From: Chitinophaga filiformis
GTDB taxonomy: Bacteria > Bacteroidota > Bacteroidia > Chitinophagales > Chitinophagaceae
NCBI RefSeq assembly: GCF_021646545.1
Contig: NZ_JAKIRP010000005.1
Coordinates: forward strand, 186,001 to 250,000
Length of the DNA: 64,000 nt
Direction: 5' to 3'
Shown: piece after piece, positions 45,518 through 55,177 of the stretch
Numbering within the stretch: the stretch's first letter is position 1
Layout: every line of letters begins with the position of its first letter
Position numbers and translations under genes: made by a program
Notes under the pieces: model-generated
Told to the model about the DNA's origin: nothing
The model's database searches: none
What the model saw: only the letters and a program-made list of their open reading frames with translations

Positions 45518-46600
45518 ATGTTAAGATTGTTACTGATTGTCCTTTCTATCCCTTTAATGCTACCTGGCCGTATATGCGGCCAGGTATTCCCTTACCGCAG
45601 CGATTCCGTGCATTACAGCAATGCTGATGGCAGTATCCGCTTTGGTGGCACGCTCACTACGCCGACGGGTGAGAAAAGCTATCCCGCCATTGTACTGATA
45701 TCAGGCACAGGTAAACAGGATAGAGATGGTGCCATGGCGGGACATGCTATGTTCCGTGTGCTGGCTGACTCACTCACCCGCAATGGCTTTGCTGTATTGC
45801 GTACAGACGACCGGGGTGTAGGCGAAACATCAGGAAAATATGAAGACGCTACTACCAAAGATTTTGCTGATGATGCACTGGCTGCTGTTCACTTCCTCAA
45901 ACAGCATAAAGCGATCGCTAAAGTCGGCGTCATAGGTCATAGCGAAGGTGGCGCCGCTGCCATCATTGCCGCCGGTTCTTCCCATGATGTAGACTTTGTG
46001 ATCACGCTGGCAGGCCTTGCCATCAACGGACTGGATGCCCTGAAACTACAGAACTATGCCATTACCCGATCGGCAAAGATCAGTGACTATGACCGTAAGC
46101 GCTATGATACCATCAACACACGGATGTTTAACACCGCTTACAGGTATGCCGGTACCCGCGAACTGGAAACTAAACTCCGCAGTACCTACGCGGCCTGGAA
46201 ACAGGCAGATGACAGCGCCTTTAAGAAAGACTTCCCGGACAAGTACGATCATATGCGTTTTTTCCTGGAGTCTTACATCGCACAGGCAACAGGGCCCTGG
46301 TATCAGTACCATATCAGGTTTGACCCAGTCCCCTATCTGCAGCAGATCAAAGTACCTTTCCTGGCCCTGAATGGTGATAAGGATATCATGGTCACCTGTA
46401 AAGAGAACCTTGAGACAATCGCTACGACATTGAAACAGTCAGGTAACAGGAATGTAACGACTCATGTTTTGCCGGGCACCAACCACCTCTTTCAACATTG
46501 TGTGACCTGCACACGGGAAGAGAGCAGCACGTTGCAGGAAGACTTTTCTGCAGAAGCATTTACGACTATCATTCAATGGCTGCAGCCATTCCTGAAATAA
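45518..46600 (+). CDS. Secreted alpha/beta-hydrolase
   Basis: 360 aa with a signal peptide (cleavage near RICGQ). Nucleophile elbow GHSEGG (S142), acid residue probably in LNGDKDIMV and His in LPGTNHLFQHC. The family covers esterases, dipeptidyl/acylaminoacyl peptidases and amidases; the substrate is unknown. It starts one base after the TlpA stop, so the two are tightly coupled, and it ends the locus just before a terminator. Confidence 0.85.
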   Translation: MLRLLLIVLSIPLMLPGRICGQVFPYRSDSVHYSNADGSIRFGGTLTTPTGEKSYPAIVLISGTGKQDRDGAMAGHAMFRVLADSLTRNGFAVLRTDDRGVGETSGKYEDATTKDFADDALAAVHFLKQHKAIAKVGVIGHSEGGAAAIIAAGSSHDVDFVITLAGLAINGLDALKLQNYAITRSAKISDYDRKRYDTINTRMFNTAYRYAGTRELETKLRSTYAAWKQADDSAFKKDFPDKYDHMRFFLESYIAQATGPWYQYHIRFDPVPYLQQIKVPFLALNGDKDIMVTCKENLETIATTLKQSGNRNVTTHVLPGTNHLFQHCVTCTREESSTLQEDFSAEAFTTIIQWLQPFLK

Positions 46601-46636
46601 CACGCTTCTTTGTTGAAGATCAATAGATAAATGACA

Positions 46637-46667
46637 AACGCGGCTTATCGAGGCCGCGTTTTGTATT
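46637..46667 (+). terminator. Terminator of the second SusCD locus
   Basis: Perfect 8-bp stem AACGCGGC / GCCGCGTT with an 8-nt loop, followed by TTGTATTTT. It lies about 37 nt after the hydrolase stop. An in-frame ATG for the next gene at 46631 falls inside this region and is therefore unlikely to be used. Confidence 0.85.
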
Positions 46668-46699
46668 TTACCCCACAGATGATTTCGTACATTTACACT

Positions 46700-47545
46700 A
46701 TGAACGATCGTCAGTCAGCTGCAACAGGATACATCACCGGTCATATCCCTGTTCCCGAAGAATGGGACCAGGTATTTGACCCGTTTTACTATGCTGCAAA
46801 TCACCAGGAGTCGCCAATCAGGAGAAAATTTGCCCCCAGCTTCCAGACTATCCTCATCTTCAACTTTGGCACGCCAGGCTTCTTCTACCTTACGCCAGAT
46901 GAGCCTTTGCCTGTCGAAAACAGTATAGTCATCGGTCCTATAAAGCTGTCCCACGACTATGTACTGTCTCCCGGCACAGACGTGTTAATAGCCAATTTTA
47001 AACTGGATGCCTTTTACCGTTTCTTCGGCAGACACCTGCAGTCTTACACCGACTTCATGCAACACCCTGATGAGTTATTGGGCGAACACTGTTTTGCGAA
47101 TCTCTGGCAGGAGCTGAAACAACTTCCCGATATGCAGCAACGGGTGAACAGGATACTGGATTTTTCAGCCGCCTACCTGGTTGAGCGGGACGAAAAGTCT
47201 GAAGACATTGTGGCAGGCAGTCATCCTGAAAGTGTCATCAACCCCATTAAGGAAATCGCCGGTAAACAAGGTCAGAGCGAAAGAAGCATACAGCTGAAGT
47301 ATAAAAAATACCTGGGCTACAGCGCCAAGGAGATCAGCCGCTACCAGCGCTATAAGAAAGCATTGGCCTGGTTGCAGGAACGGGCAGGGCAAAACAGCCA
47401 TATTGACTGGTTTGAAATAATCCACGAATTCGGGTACTATGATCAGAGCCACCTGATCCACGATTTTAACCACTTTCTGGGCGTTTCTCCCGCCCAATAT
47501 GTCAAATTGCAGGCAAGTATCTGTATCGCAGCCGGGAGGCCTTAA
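46700..47545 (+). CDS. AraC-family transcriptional regulator
   Basis: About 281 aa from ATG 46700 (MNDRQSAATG); ATG 46679 is an alternative. N-terminal ~160 aa is a cupin-like or DUF6597-like sensor (VPEEWDQVFDPFYYAANHQESPIRRKFAPSF), the C-terminal half an AraC/XylS double helix-turn-helix (EIAGKQGQSERSIQLKYKKYLGYSAKEISRYQRYKKAL and FGYYDQSHLIHDFNHFLGVSPAQYVK). It precedes a medium-chain dehydrogenase gene by 85 nt and may control it. Confidence 0.88.
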   Translation: MNDRQSAATGYITGHIPVPEEWDQVFDPFYYAANHQESPIRRKFAPSFQTILIFNFGTPGFFYLTPDEPLPVENSIVIGPIKLSHDYVLSPGTDVLIANFKLDAFYRFFGRHLQSYTDFMQHPDELLGEHCFANLWQELKQLPDMQQRVNRILDFSAAYLVERDEKSEDIVAGSHPESVINPIKEIAGKQGQSERSIQLKYKKYLGYSAKEISRYQRYKKALAWLQERAGQNSHIDWFEIIHEFGYYDQSHLIHDFNHFLGVSPAQYVKLQASICIAAGRP

Positions 47546-47630
47546 TTTGGTCTTATTTTTGCCAAAGACTTTATCTTTAGCGCAGCTATTCCATCCAGCT
47601 TTCAACCGGTTGGATACAATAAGACAAGAC

Positions 47631-48635
47631 ATGAAAGCGATCACACTCAGGCAGTTCGGCACTACCGACAATTTCTTCTTTACAGAAACTGACACCCCGG
47701 CAATCAACGATAACGATGTACTGGTAAAGATATATTCTACCGCCTTCAATCCCATCGACTACCAGATGAGGATAGGCGCCAATGAAAGTAAACGCATGCA
47801 CTCACATATCCTGGGAAGGGAATTCTCCGGTGTTATTGTCCAGAAAGGCAAATCTGTGAAAGATCTTGAGATCGGAGACAACGTGTATTGTGCCTCCGGC
47901 AGTATGGGATCAAACGGCACCTATGCTGAATATATCAGTGTCCCCCAGCAGATCCTTGCCAGGATGCCAGCCAATATCAGCTTCGATCAGGCGGCAGCAC
48001 TCCCCATCAGTGCCCTGACCGCCATGCAATGCTGCAACCGGCTCAAAATATCCCCCGAAGAATCCGTCTTCATCAGCGGAGGCGCCGGTGGTGTAGGATT
48101 AGTACTGATCAAGATCCTGCTTTCCCATGGCATCAACAAGATCATCACCACCGCCGGTAACCCCGGTAGCAAACAGGAACTGATCAATGCCGGCCTCAGA
48201 TACGATCAGATCGTCAACTATAAAGCAGCTAATGCCATTCCCCTCATTATCCAGGCAAATGGTAACCAGTTGTTTGACTACTGTATAGACCTGGTAGGCA
48301 GGCAGATGTCTGAACTCTGCAGTAATATTGTACGATTGAACGGCACCTATGTAGACGTGACCGCATTCACCACAGAAGAGGCCCGGGAGAATCTGTTCAA
48401 TATCGGAGCTGTAGTGGTTCATATCTCGAACTACGCCTATAGCCTGAAAGGCAATTTCTCCTATTATGGCGACCTGTTAAAACGGGTCACAGCCCTGGTG
48501 GAAAAAGGCATCATCAGCCCCTCTCCCATCCAGGTAATCGGCGATTTCGAACTGGAAACCGTCAAAAAGGCACATACGCTCATGGAAACAAACCAGACGA
48601 AAGGCCATAAACTGATCATGCGCATCACCGAATAA
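47631..48635 (+). CDS. Medium-chain dehydrogenase/reductase (quinone-oxidoreductase-like)
   Basis: 334 aa from ATG 47631 (MKAITLRQFGTTDNFF), which gives the family N-terminus; the frame extends upstream but overlaps the AraC gene. GroES-like domain at about 1-130, Rossmann domain with SGGAGGVGLVLIK near 153. Structural- and catalytic-zinc cysteines are not evident, so it belongs to the zinc-free NADPH:quinone/enone reductase branch. It probably reduces reactive carbonyls or quinones; substrate unproven. Confidence 0.9.
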   Translation: MKAITLRQFGTTDNFFFTETDTPAINDNDVLVKIYSTAFNPIDYQMRIGANESKRMHSHILGREFSGVIVQKGKSVKDLEIGDNVYCASGSMGSNGTYAEYISVPQQILARMPANISFDQAAALPISALTAMQCCNRLKISPEESVFISGGAGGVGLVLIKILLSHGINKIITTAGNPGSKQELINAGLRYDQIVNYKAANAIPLIIQANGNQLFDYCIDLVGRQMSELCSNIVRLNGTYVDVTAFTTEEARENLFNIGAVVVHISNYAYSLKGNFSYYGDLLKRVTALVEKGIISPSPIQVIGDFELETVKKAHTLMETNQTKGHKLIMRITE

Positions 48636-48639
48636 AAAA

Positions 48640-48681
48640 GGGTGTACCAACAAGCCGTGGAGCTGGCCGGTTGATACACCC
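48640..48681 (-). terminator. Terminator between the convergent dehydrogenase and GH76 genes
   Basis: Arms GGGTGTA / TACACCC with further pairing CCAAC/GGTTG inside. On the minus strand a TTTTTT run follows, so it mainly ends the GH76 operon; it may also slow readthrough from the plus-strand gene, whose stop overlaps its edge. Confidence 0.7.
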
Positions 48682-48710
48682 TGGAATTAGTATGGCTGGA
48701 TATGGATAGG

Positions 48711-49835
48711 CTATTTTTCCGGCGGACAAACCTGCATCAGTTCTACTGCGCTGCTGGCCTCATATGATTGCACAATGCCGGAAGGACATGTCACCTTGTA
48801 ATTCCGGTACGTGATCCCTCTCGTAGCATCCCGGTTTCCCCAGGCCATATTGATATTCTTCCGGAGCCATGGCAGGTATTGCTGCTGCCCTGCATCCTTC
48901 ACCAATGTCATAATGTAGTGACCGAAAATAGCCTTCAGAACGCCCTGCTCATTCCAGTCGCCTTCTGCCGGCAGAATACCATCGGCATCACACATCTTCT
49001 GCTGTGTATAATCAGCTGCCTTCTTTGCATTGTCCAGGTAGGACTGCTGACCGGTAGCCTTGTACAACATCACGGCAGCACCAATAAAAGTGCCCTGATT
49101 ATAGGTATAATCAGAAAATCCTTTATTGCCTTTGATGTTATTATCTGCCGCCCTGCCGGTAGTACTGTCAGTCAGGTTCACCAGCGACCAGCTATAGATG
49201 TCTTTCGCCTTGTTCAGGTAAGCGGTATCTTTTGTAATGTTATACAAGGTCATAGCGGCAATCACTGTCGGAAAGTTGATACAGGAGTTCTTGCCGGTAT
49301 GATTGAAGTCCCACCACATACCACCGCCTGCAGGATCGTATGATTCTTTATAGACATAGTGAAACCCCTGTATGGACCTGTTCAGGTACTCCTGGTTGCC
49401 AGTGATCTCATGTGCCCTGGCCAGGGAGATGATCCACCACATCATATCATCATAAATAAACCATACCACTTTGTTACCCCAGTTATACTTATCATATCGG
49501 TTATAACCACCCTGGTACAGGTCTTCTATCATCTTGCGGTGAGCCGCGTCGCCGGTACGCTTATAGGTATCCATGATCAGGTCCCAGTATACCGCCTGTG
49601 TCCAGATAGCGCCTATATCCTTCCTTTCTGTATTGGAATAATACAGCTTATCTGTCGTGCTGTAGAAATACTGGTTGAAGGTGTTAAAAGCAGCAGTAGC
49701 ATCTTTCGATGTAAAAGATACCGGAGGCAATACCGGTGGCTCCTGAGTTCCCCCGCCCGGTGTATTGCTTTTACCGCAGGATATACTGGCCAGCAGTACC
49801 GCAATCGTCAGAAAACAACGTAATTTATTCATCAC
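48711..49835 (-). CDS. GH76 alpha-1,6-mannanase-like lipoprotein
   Basis: 374 aa with lipobox ISC (Cys at residue 20), then a proline-rich linker and an (alpha/alpha)6 barrel. The adjacent catalytic aspartates D129 and D130 are in WFIYDDMMWW, the family hallmark. GH76 endo-mannanases cut alpha-1,6-mannan backbones of yeast and fungal cell walls, often at the cell surface. It is the last gene of the FecR-SusC-SusD-GH76 set, 31 nt after susD. Start may be the second of two adjacent ATGs. Confidence 0.92.
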   Translation of the reverse strand: MMNKLRCFLTIAVLLASISCGKSNTPGGGTQEPPVLPPVSFTSKDATAAFNTFNQYFYSTTDKLYYSNTERKDIGAIWTQAVYWDLIMDTYKRTGDAAHRKMIEDLYQGGYNRYDKYNWGNKVVWFIYDDMMWWIISLARAHEITGNQEYLNRSIQGFHYVYKESYDPAGGGMWWDFNHTGKNSCINFPTVIAAMTLYNITKDTAYLNKAKDIYSWSLVNLTDSTTGRAADNNIKGNKGFSDYTYNQGTFIGAAVMLYKATGQQSYLDNAKKAADYTQQKMCDADGILPAEGDWNEQGVLKAIFGHYIMTLVKDAGQQQYLPWLRKNINMAWGNRDATRGITYRNYKVTCPSGIVQSYEASSAVELMQVCPPEK

Positions 49836-49866
49836 AAAAACAAGTTGGTGTCAGTTAATAAAGTTA

Positions 49867-51669
49867 TTACCATCCGGGGTTCTGGACAAGCTGCTTGTCA
49901 TTATTTACATCGTTGGATGGTATCGGGAAAAAGTAATGACGCTTGTTGAACACCCTCGTCTCAAAAGGCACCACCTTGAGAAACTCCGGCATGTCAGCAC
50001 TGATATTCAGTCCGTACATAGGTCCGTTCTGGGTTTGCTCTCCTATTTTCCAGCGGCGCACATCAAAGAAGCGGTTATTTTCGAATGCCAGCTCTATCCT
50101 TCTCTCTTTACGGATAGCCTCACGCATGGCATCCTGCCCCTGCGGAACAGCTAATCCTTCCGTTCCATATTGTGGTATACCCGCTCTTTCACGGATCAGG
50201 TTCAGGTATTTCAGTGCATCAGGATTTGCGGGATCAGCTTCATTCACACACTCTGCATAACTCAGGTAGATCTCAGCCAGGCGTATCAGTATCACGGTAC
50301 GGTTGGAGATATCCCATGCGCCCAGTCCCATTGCCTTACGCACAATGTAACCGGTCGGGGAATAGTCGCCGCCACCTGTTTGTTTACCGGAATTACCTGT
50401 ATTGTAAAGACGTGTGGTGATCTCACCGAATGATCTGTTCAACCAGGTACTGCCATCAAATGTAATATTCACATAGAAACGTGGCTCTCTGTTCACCCAT
50501 TGGTTATAGATCTCTTTTTCATGCGTATCGTTCGGTGGCTGGAACATCGAAGTTCCTTCCTTCACGTAACCGGATAAAGGATCATCTATACTTCTGCCAT
50601 TCTTCATAAAGAAAGCATCCACCATGTTCTGTGTAGCACCTAAGCCGCCGCTGCCTCTTACATCGCGGGAACTGGCGCCGTTGTGATAAGGCGTCAGCTC
50701 ATATTGTCTCGGACTGATAGAGCTGCCTGTTCTGGCGAAGATCACCTCCTTGTTCCAGTCAGTCAGTATTACGTCACGACAGGACAGATAAGGATCGTAA
50801 TTGCCGTTCGCATCATTTTTCCTGAACAGGTCATAAGTGCCGGGTACAAACGTGGAAAGAAAGGCCCTATAAGCTTCTGCTGCTTTTGTCCATTTATTGG
50901 CGTCAAAAGTCTGGCTGATCAGGTGTTTACCGTCTTTGTTGACCATGTCAGCAAAGTCGGTGTTACCGTTGTACAGGGGACTGGCGGCATACATCATGGC
51001 ATTCGCGCGAAAAGCCAGGGCAACACCCTTTGTAATACGCCCGTATTCTTCATCATTCCTGGGTATTACCGGAAGGTCTTCCGCTGCCTTTTCCAGTTCA
51101 GCAGCCACATACTCCACACACTCATCAAAGGAATTACGCGGTAATTGCAGGTCTGCATCCACAGCGGGCGCTTTCTCTCCCAGGATGATCACCGGTCCGT
51201 AGATACGCATCAGATAGAAATAATACATGGCTCTCAGCGCTCGTGCTTCCGCTTTGTATTGTTTAATAAGGTCTGGCGACAGATCTGTGATCGCGTCTGC
51301 ATTTTCCATAAATACACTGGCACTGCGGATACCCCGATAAAAGTTACGCCAGTAGTCGCCCACGAAACCGGAGTTAGCATCCCAGTTGCCGATGTTCACG
51401 TCATTGGATTGTACAAAACCCCATACGAAGTCCGCTTCATCACAACCACCGGTCCACAGACCGCGATTGCTTTCAGAACCGGGATTGCGCTGCCCGAATT
51501 CATCCGGTACACTGCGGTACACATCTGCAAGGAAGCGCTGCGCCGTACCCCACGTCCTGAAGGTTTCATCTAAGGTCAGCCTGTCGTCCGGCACCTGATC
51601 GAGATACTTTGAACAGGAGGACGCGAGTACTATAACGAGGAATAGATATAATAGCTTTTTCATCATCAT
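49867..51669 (-). CDS. SusD/RagB lipoprotein (mannan-type locus)
   Basis: About 600 aa. Lipobox LASSC follows a short signal peptide; SusD features include TWGTAQRFLADVYRSVP near 45, RALRAMYYFYLMRIYGPVIIL near 147, and the C-terminal IRLAEIYLSYAECVNEADP and AIRKERRIELAFENNRFFDVRRWKIGE. A start at 51681 would overlap the SusC stop as TAATG; one of the three consecutive ATGs at 51669-51661 gives a better signal peptide. Surface lid of the adjacent SusC. Confidence 0.94.
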   Translation of the reverse strand: MMMKKLLYLFLVIVLASSCSKYLDQVPDDRLTLDETFRTWGTAQRFLADVYRSVPDEFGQRNPGSESNRGLWTGGCDEADFVWGFVQSNDVNIGNWDANSGFVGDYWRNFYRGIRSASVFMENADAITDLSPDLIKQYKAEARALRAMYYFYLMRIYGPVIILGEKAPAVDADLQLPRNSFDECVEYVAAELEKAAEDLPVIPRNDEEYGRITKGVALAFRANAMMYAASPLYNGNTDFADMVNKDGKHLISQTFDANKWTKAAEAYRAFLSTFVPGTYDLFRKNDANGNYDPYLSCRDVILTDWNKEVIFARTGSSISPRQYELTPYHNGASSRDVRGSGGLGATQNMVDAFFMKNGRSIDDPLSGYVKEGTSMFQPPNDTHEKEIYNQWVNREPRFYVNITFDGSTWLNRSFGEITTRLYNTGNSGKQTGGGDYSPTGYIVRKAMGLGAWDISNRTVILIRLAEIYLSYAECVNEADPANPDALKYLNLIRERAGIPQYGTEGLAVPQGQDAMREAIRKERRIELAFENNRFFDVRRWKIGEQTQNGPMYGLNISADMPEFLKVVPFETRVFNKRHYFFPIPSNDVNNDKQLVQNPGW

Positions 51670-51680
51670 TACTTGTAGCA

Positions 51681-54600
51681 TTAAAATTTCAGGTTCATAC
51701 CGAGAGAAATGGTCCTGATGTTAGGATACCTGGAACCATTATCTGTATTGAGCTCAGGATCCCACAGCTTGAACTTACTGAAGGTAAACAGGTTGATGCC
51801 CTGCACATAAACAGACGCATTGCGGATACCTGTTCTGTTCAACCAGGTAGTAGGCAGGTTATACGCCAGCTGTGCGGATTTCAGTCGCAGGAAACTGACG
51901 TCTTTTACCCACCAGGAGCTGGCCTGTGTATTGTTTTTATTCTCTGCCTCTCCATATGCCAGTCTGGGATAGAATGCATCGGGGTTGGGATTATCCACCG
52001 TCCACCTGTCTTCCGCAATAGCATATGCGTTGGTGAGACCGCCACCACCATTGAATGGTATGATAGCCGATCCTGCCAGCATTCTATCTGCATCGGAAAT
52101 ACCCTGGAACAGCAGTCCGAAATTGAATCCTTTATATCCCAGGTCGAAGCCGAATCCATATACGGTCGTTGGCAGATCGCCACGGCCTATTTTGGTCACA
52201 TCATAGCTGTTGATGATACCGTCGCCGTTCAGGTCTTTATACTTGATATCACCGGGTTTCACTTTGGACTTATCGCCTGGTACAGCACTCTTGTTCACTT
52301 CGTCCTCACTGCCAAACAAGCCTTCAGCGATGTATCCATAGCGGGCAAGCACATTATTGCCCCTGTGCTCCATCCATGGGTAAGTCTGCGGTGGGCGGTC
52401 GTCTTCTATCACCACGTCTTTCGTATAAGTGATATTACCTCTCAGTCTTACGTCAACCGCGCCGATCCGGGTACTATATTCAAGTGAAGCGTCAAAGCCT
52501 TTATTATCCACGATACCCAGGTTAGCAAACTGCTGGTTCTGCAAGCCCATAAAATCTACGTTGGAGGCCCTTTGCAGGAAGATACCGGTACGGTGTTCTT
52601 TAAAGAGATCTACGATCACTGACAGGCGGTCTTTCAATGTGCGGAACTCGATACCCAGGTCCTGTTTGTTGGATACAGACCATTTTACATTCGTAGCATA
52701 ACGGTTGATGTTGATCCCGCCGAGTTCATTAAATGTCTTTCCATATTTATAAGCACGATCGTAAGTGCTCAGGTTCGTGATGTACAGGAAACGTTCTCTC
52801 GCACTACCCAAACCAGTATTACCATTGGAATAGCGGAATTTCAGGAACGTAATAGCGTTCTTCAGTGGTGCAAAGAATTTCTCTTCAGAAATGATCCAGC
52901 CCACACCTACAGCGGGGAAGAATCCAAAGCGGTTACCGGGTGCAAACAGTTCAGAACCGTTATAACCGGCATTCACTTCCAGGAAATATTTATCTGAATA
53001 GGAATAAGCTACCCTGCCCGCAAAACCCAATGATCTTTCAGGGATGGAGCTGATAAAATCTCCCGCCAGCGCATTCGTTCTGTCGCTGGAATAGAACAGC
53101 GCCAGTCCGCCAAAGCGGTGTTTACCAAAACTCCTGTCGTAATTCAGAGAAGCCTCTGTATAAAATTTACGGCTGGTCTGCCTGTCGTTGGAATTATTAT
53201 CAAATCCGAGGTAAGCATTTCCCGTATATGTTTTCACCAGATTCAGCGTACCATCCGGTTTGTAAGGCATGCTCTGATCAGGATAATAGGTATCCTCTCT
53301 CTTGGAACGGGTAATATAGTTCTGGTTGTATGTATCAAACGCAAACATCACGCTCGCGGTCAGTCCCTTGGTCAATGCATCCAGCTCCTGTGTGGCCCTC
53401 AGATTGGAGAACAGCTGATTGCGGAACTCATTACGGTAGCCCCTGCGGGTCAGGTCAGCATATGGATTGCGGAAGCCACCGTTGGATGACTGTCCGGGCA
53501 CCAGGCCACCGGGATACATGATAGGATAGGCCACGGGTGCGGCATCCATCGCGCTCTGGAAGATATCGGCAGAATTGATTCCGGGATAATTACCATTGGA
53601 AAAATATCCCTGTAAACCGACATCCAGTTTGGTGCTTTTTGTAACACGCAGATTGAGGTTGCTGGTGAAGTTGTACCGGTTATATTTCATGGATGAATTA
53701 TACTTCGCCAGATCGTCTGTTTTCATGAAGCCTGACTCACTGAAATAACCCAGGGATACATAATATTGTGCGTTCTCAACACCACCGCTGGCGTTCAGGT
53801 TAGTGCTGCGGGTATGCCCGTATTTATTGAATACAGCGTCCATCCAGTCTACATTAGGATACAGCAAAGGATCGGTACCGTTCTTAGTATTCTGGATATA
53901 TTCCTGCGTATATTTCGGGTTCTGGTTCCGGGTGGTCAATGCTTCATTGGCCAGGTTCATATAGGAGATACCATCGAGCATTTCAGGACGGCGCACAAAT
54001 GTATTCACGCCCTCATTATAATCCAGGTAGATCTGTGGCTTACCTACCTTACCCGTCTTCGTTTTCACCAGTATCACACCATTGGCGCCACGTACGCCAT
54101 ATACAGCGGTACCGGCAGCGTCTTTCAGTACGGTGAAAGACTCAATATCTTCCGGTGAGATGTTATTGATAGAACGTTCTACCCCATCCACCAGGATCAA
54201 TGGGCCAGAGCTGTTTCCATCACCGAAGGTGGAGATGCCCCGGATCCAGATATCGGCGCTTCCCTTACCCGGTTCGCCGGAACGTTGTACACCTACCACA
54301 CCGGCGATACGGCCTGCCAGCATGGTTGTGATATCTGCAGCCGGTTGTTTGAATTCTGTTACCTTCACAGTAGACTGTGCACCTACCAGGCTTACTTTAC
54401 GCTGTGTACCAAAACCCACTACTGCTACTTCACCGAGCGACTTGCTGGCAACTTTCATGCGTATATTCAGGCTCGTCTGCTTACCTACTGTTTCGATGAC
54501 GGTCTCATAACCGATGAAGCTGAAAGCCAGTACGGCATCGGCCGATTGTACGATCAGTTTGAACTTACCGTCATTGCCGGTGGAGGTCATGGTACTGGAT

Positions 54601-55061
54601 CCACGTACCGCTACGCTCACACCGGGCATAGGAGTACCTGTTTCATCCAGCACGATACCGGATACTACAATGTCCTCTCTCCCCGCTTTCACTGCTGTAG
54701 GCGTAGTATTGCCGGCAGCAGCCTTACTGATCACAACAATGTTGTTAACCTCTGCAAACTCCAGCTGTTTGTTGCGGAGTAACTGTTCCAGTACTACATC
54801 CAGTCGCTCGTTGGAGAAAGAGCAGTCCCGGATGGGAAAAGAGCGTAACAGTTGTTTGTCATAGGCAAAAGTAACTTTCGTGGACGAGTGCAGCTCTTGT
54901 ATGGCTGACTCCAATGATCCGCTTTTCAGACGGATAGTGACATTGGTCTCTTTCAGGATCTGTCCCTTACCTGCATATACCGGCAGGAAAAGGGAAGCTC
55001 CCATCAGGAGAAGAACGGCAAACAATAGCCGTCTTCTGAAGGTCGTGGCAATTTTTTTCAT
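51681..55061 (-). CDS. SusC/RagA TonB-dependent transporter with STN domain (mannan-type locus)
   Basis: 1126 aa. Signal peptide (LLFAVLLLMGASLFLPVYAG), STN domain (SLESAIQELHSSTKVTFAYDKQLLRSFPIRDCSFSNERLDVVLEQLLR read as about residues 48-100), carboxypeptidase-regulatory-like domain (VSGIVLDETGTPMPGVSVAVRGSS), plug (GEVAVVGFGTQRKVSLVGAQ) and barrel ending LKF. The STN domain implies signalling through the FecR 116 nt upstream. GH76 downstream suggests alpha-mannan oligosaccharides as cargo. Confidence 0.95.
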   Translation of the reverse strand: MKKIATTFRRRLLFAVLLLMGASLFLPVYAGKGQILKETNVTIRLKSGSLESAIQELHSSTKVTFAYDKQLLRSFPIRDCSFSNERLDVVLEQLLRNKQLEFAEVNNIVVISKAAAGNTTPTAVKAGREDIVVSGIVLDETGTPMPGVSVAVRGSSTMTSTGNDGKFKLIVQSADAVLAFSFIGYETVIETVGKQTSLNIRMKVASKSLGEVAVVGFGTQRKVSLVGAQSTVKVTEFKQPAADITTMLAGRIAGVVGVQRSGEPGKGSADIWIRGISTFGDGNSSGPLILVDGVERSINNISPEDIESFTVLKDAAGTAVYGVRGANGVILVKTKTGKVGKPQIYLDYNEGVNTFVRRPEMLDGISYMNLANEALTTRNQNPKYTQEYIQNTKNGTDPLLYPNVDWMDAVFNKYGHTRSTNLNASGGVENAQYYVSLGYFSESGFMKTDDLAKYNSSMKYNRYNFTSNLNLRVTKSTKLDVGLQGYFSNGNYPGINSADIFQSAMDAAPVAYPIMYPGGLVPGQSSNGGFRNPYADLTRRGYRNEFRNQLFSNLRATQELDALTKGLTASVMFAFDTYNQNYITRSKREDTYYPDQSMPYKPDGTLNLVKTYTGNAYLGFDNNSNDRQTSRKFYTEASLNYDRSFGKHRFGGLALFYSSDRTNALAGDFISSIPERSLGFAGRVAYSYSDKYFLEVNAGYNGSELFAPGNRFGFFPAVGVGWIISEEKFFAPLKNAITFLKFRYSNGNTGLGSARERFLYITNLSTYDRAYKYGKTFNELGGININRYATNVKWSVSNKQDLGIEFRTLKDRLSVIVDLFKEHRTGIFLQRASNVDFMGLQNQQFANLGIVDNKGFDASLEYSTRIGAVDVRLRGNITYTKDVVIEDDRPPQTYPWMEHRGNNVLARYGYIAEGLFGSEDEVNKSAVPGDKSKVKPGDIKYKDLNGDGIINSYDVTKIGRGDLPTTVYGFGFDLGYKGFNFGLLFQGISDADRMLAGSAIIPFNGGGGLTNAYAIAEDRWTVDNPNPDAFYPRLAYGEAENKNNTQASSWWVKDVSFLRLKSAQLAYNLPTTWLNRTGIRNASVYVQGINLFTFSKFKLWDPELNTDNGSRYPNIRTISLGMNLKF

Positions 55062-55177
55062 ACGTAGTTTAGGCGTTAAGATGTACGTTAGTGGAACTTC
55101 CGTGACATTGGTTGATCAGTGTTTTCTTGTGCTTGTGTTAGTCCGTTGGTTTGTCTGTTTCTATTAGTCTGTTGGTT

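Noticed and set aside
46631..46699. Earlier start for the AraC-family gene
   Set aside because: The first ATG lies inside the terminator region of the previous operon, and the added residues do not fit the family.
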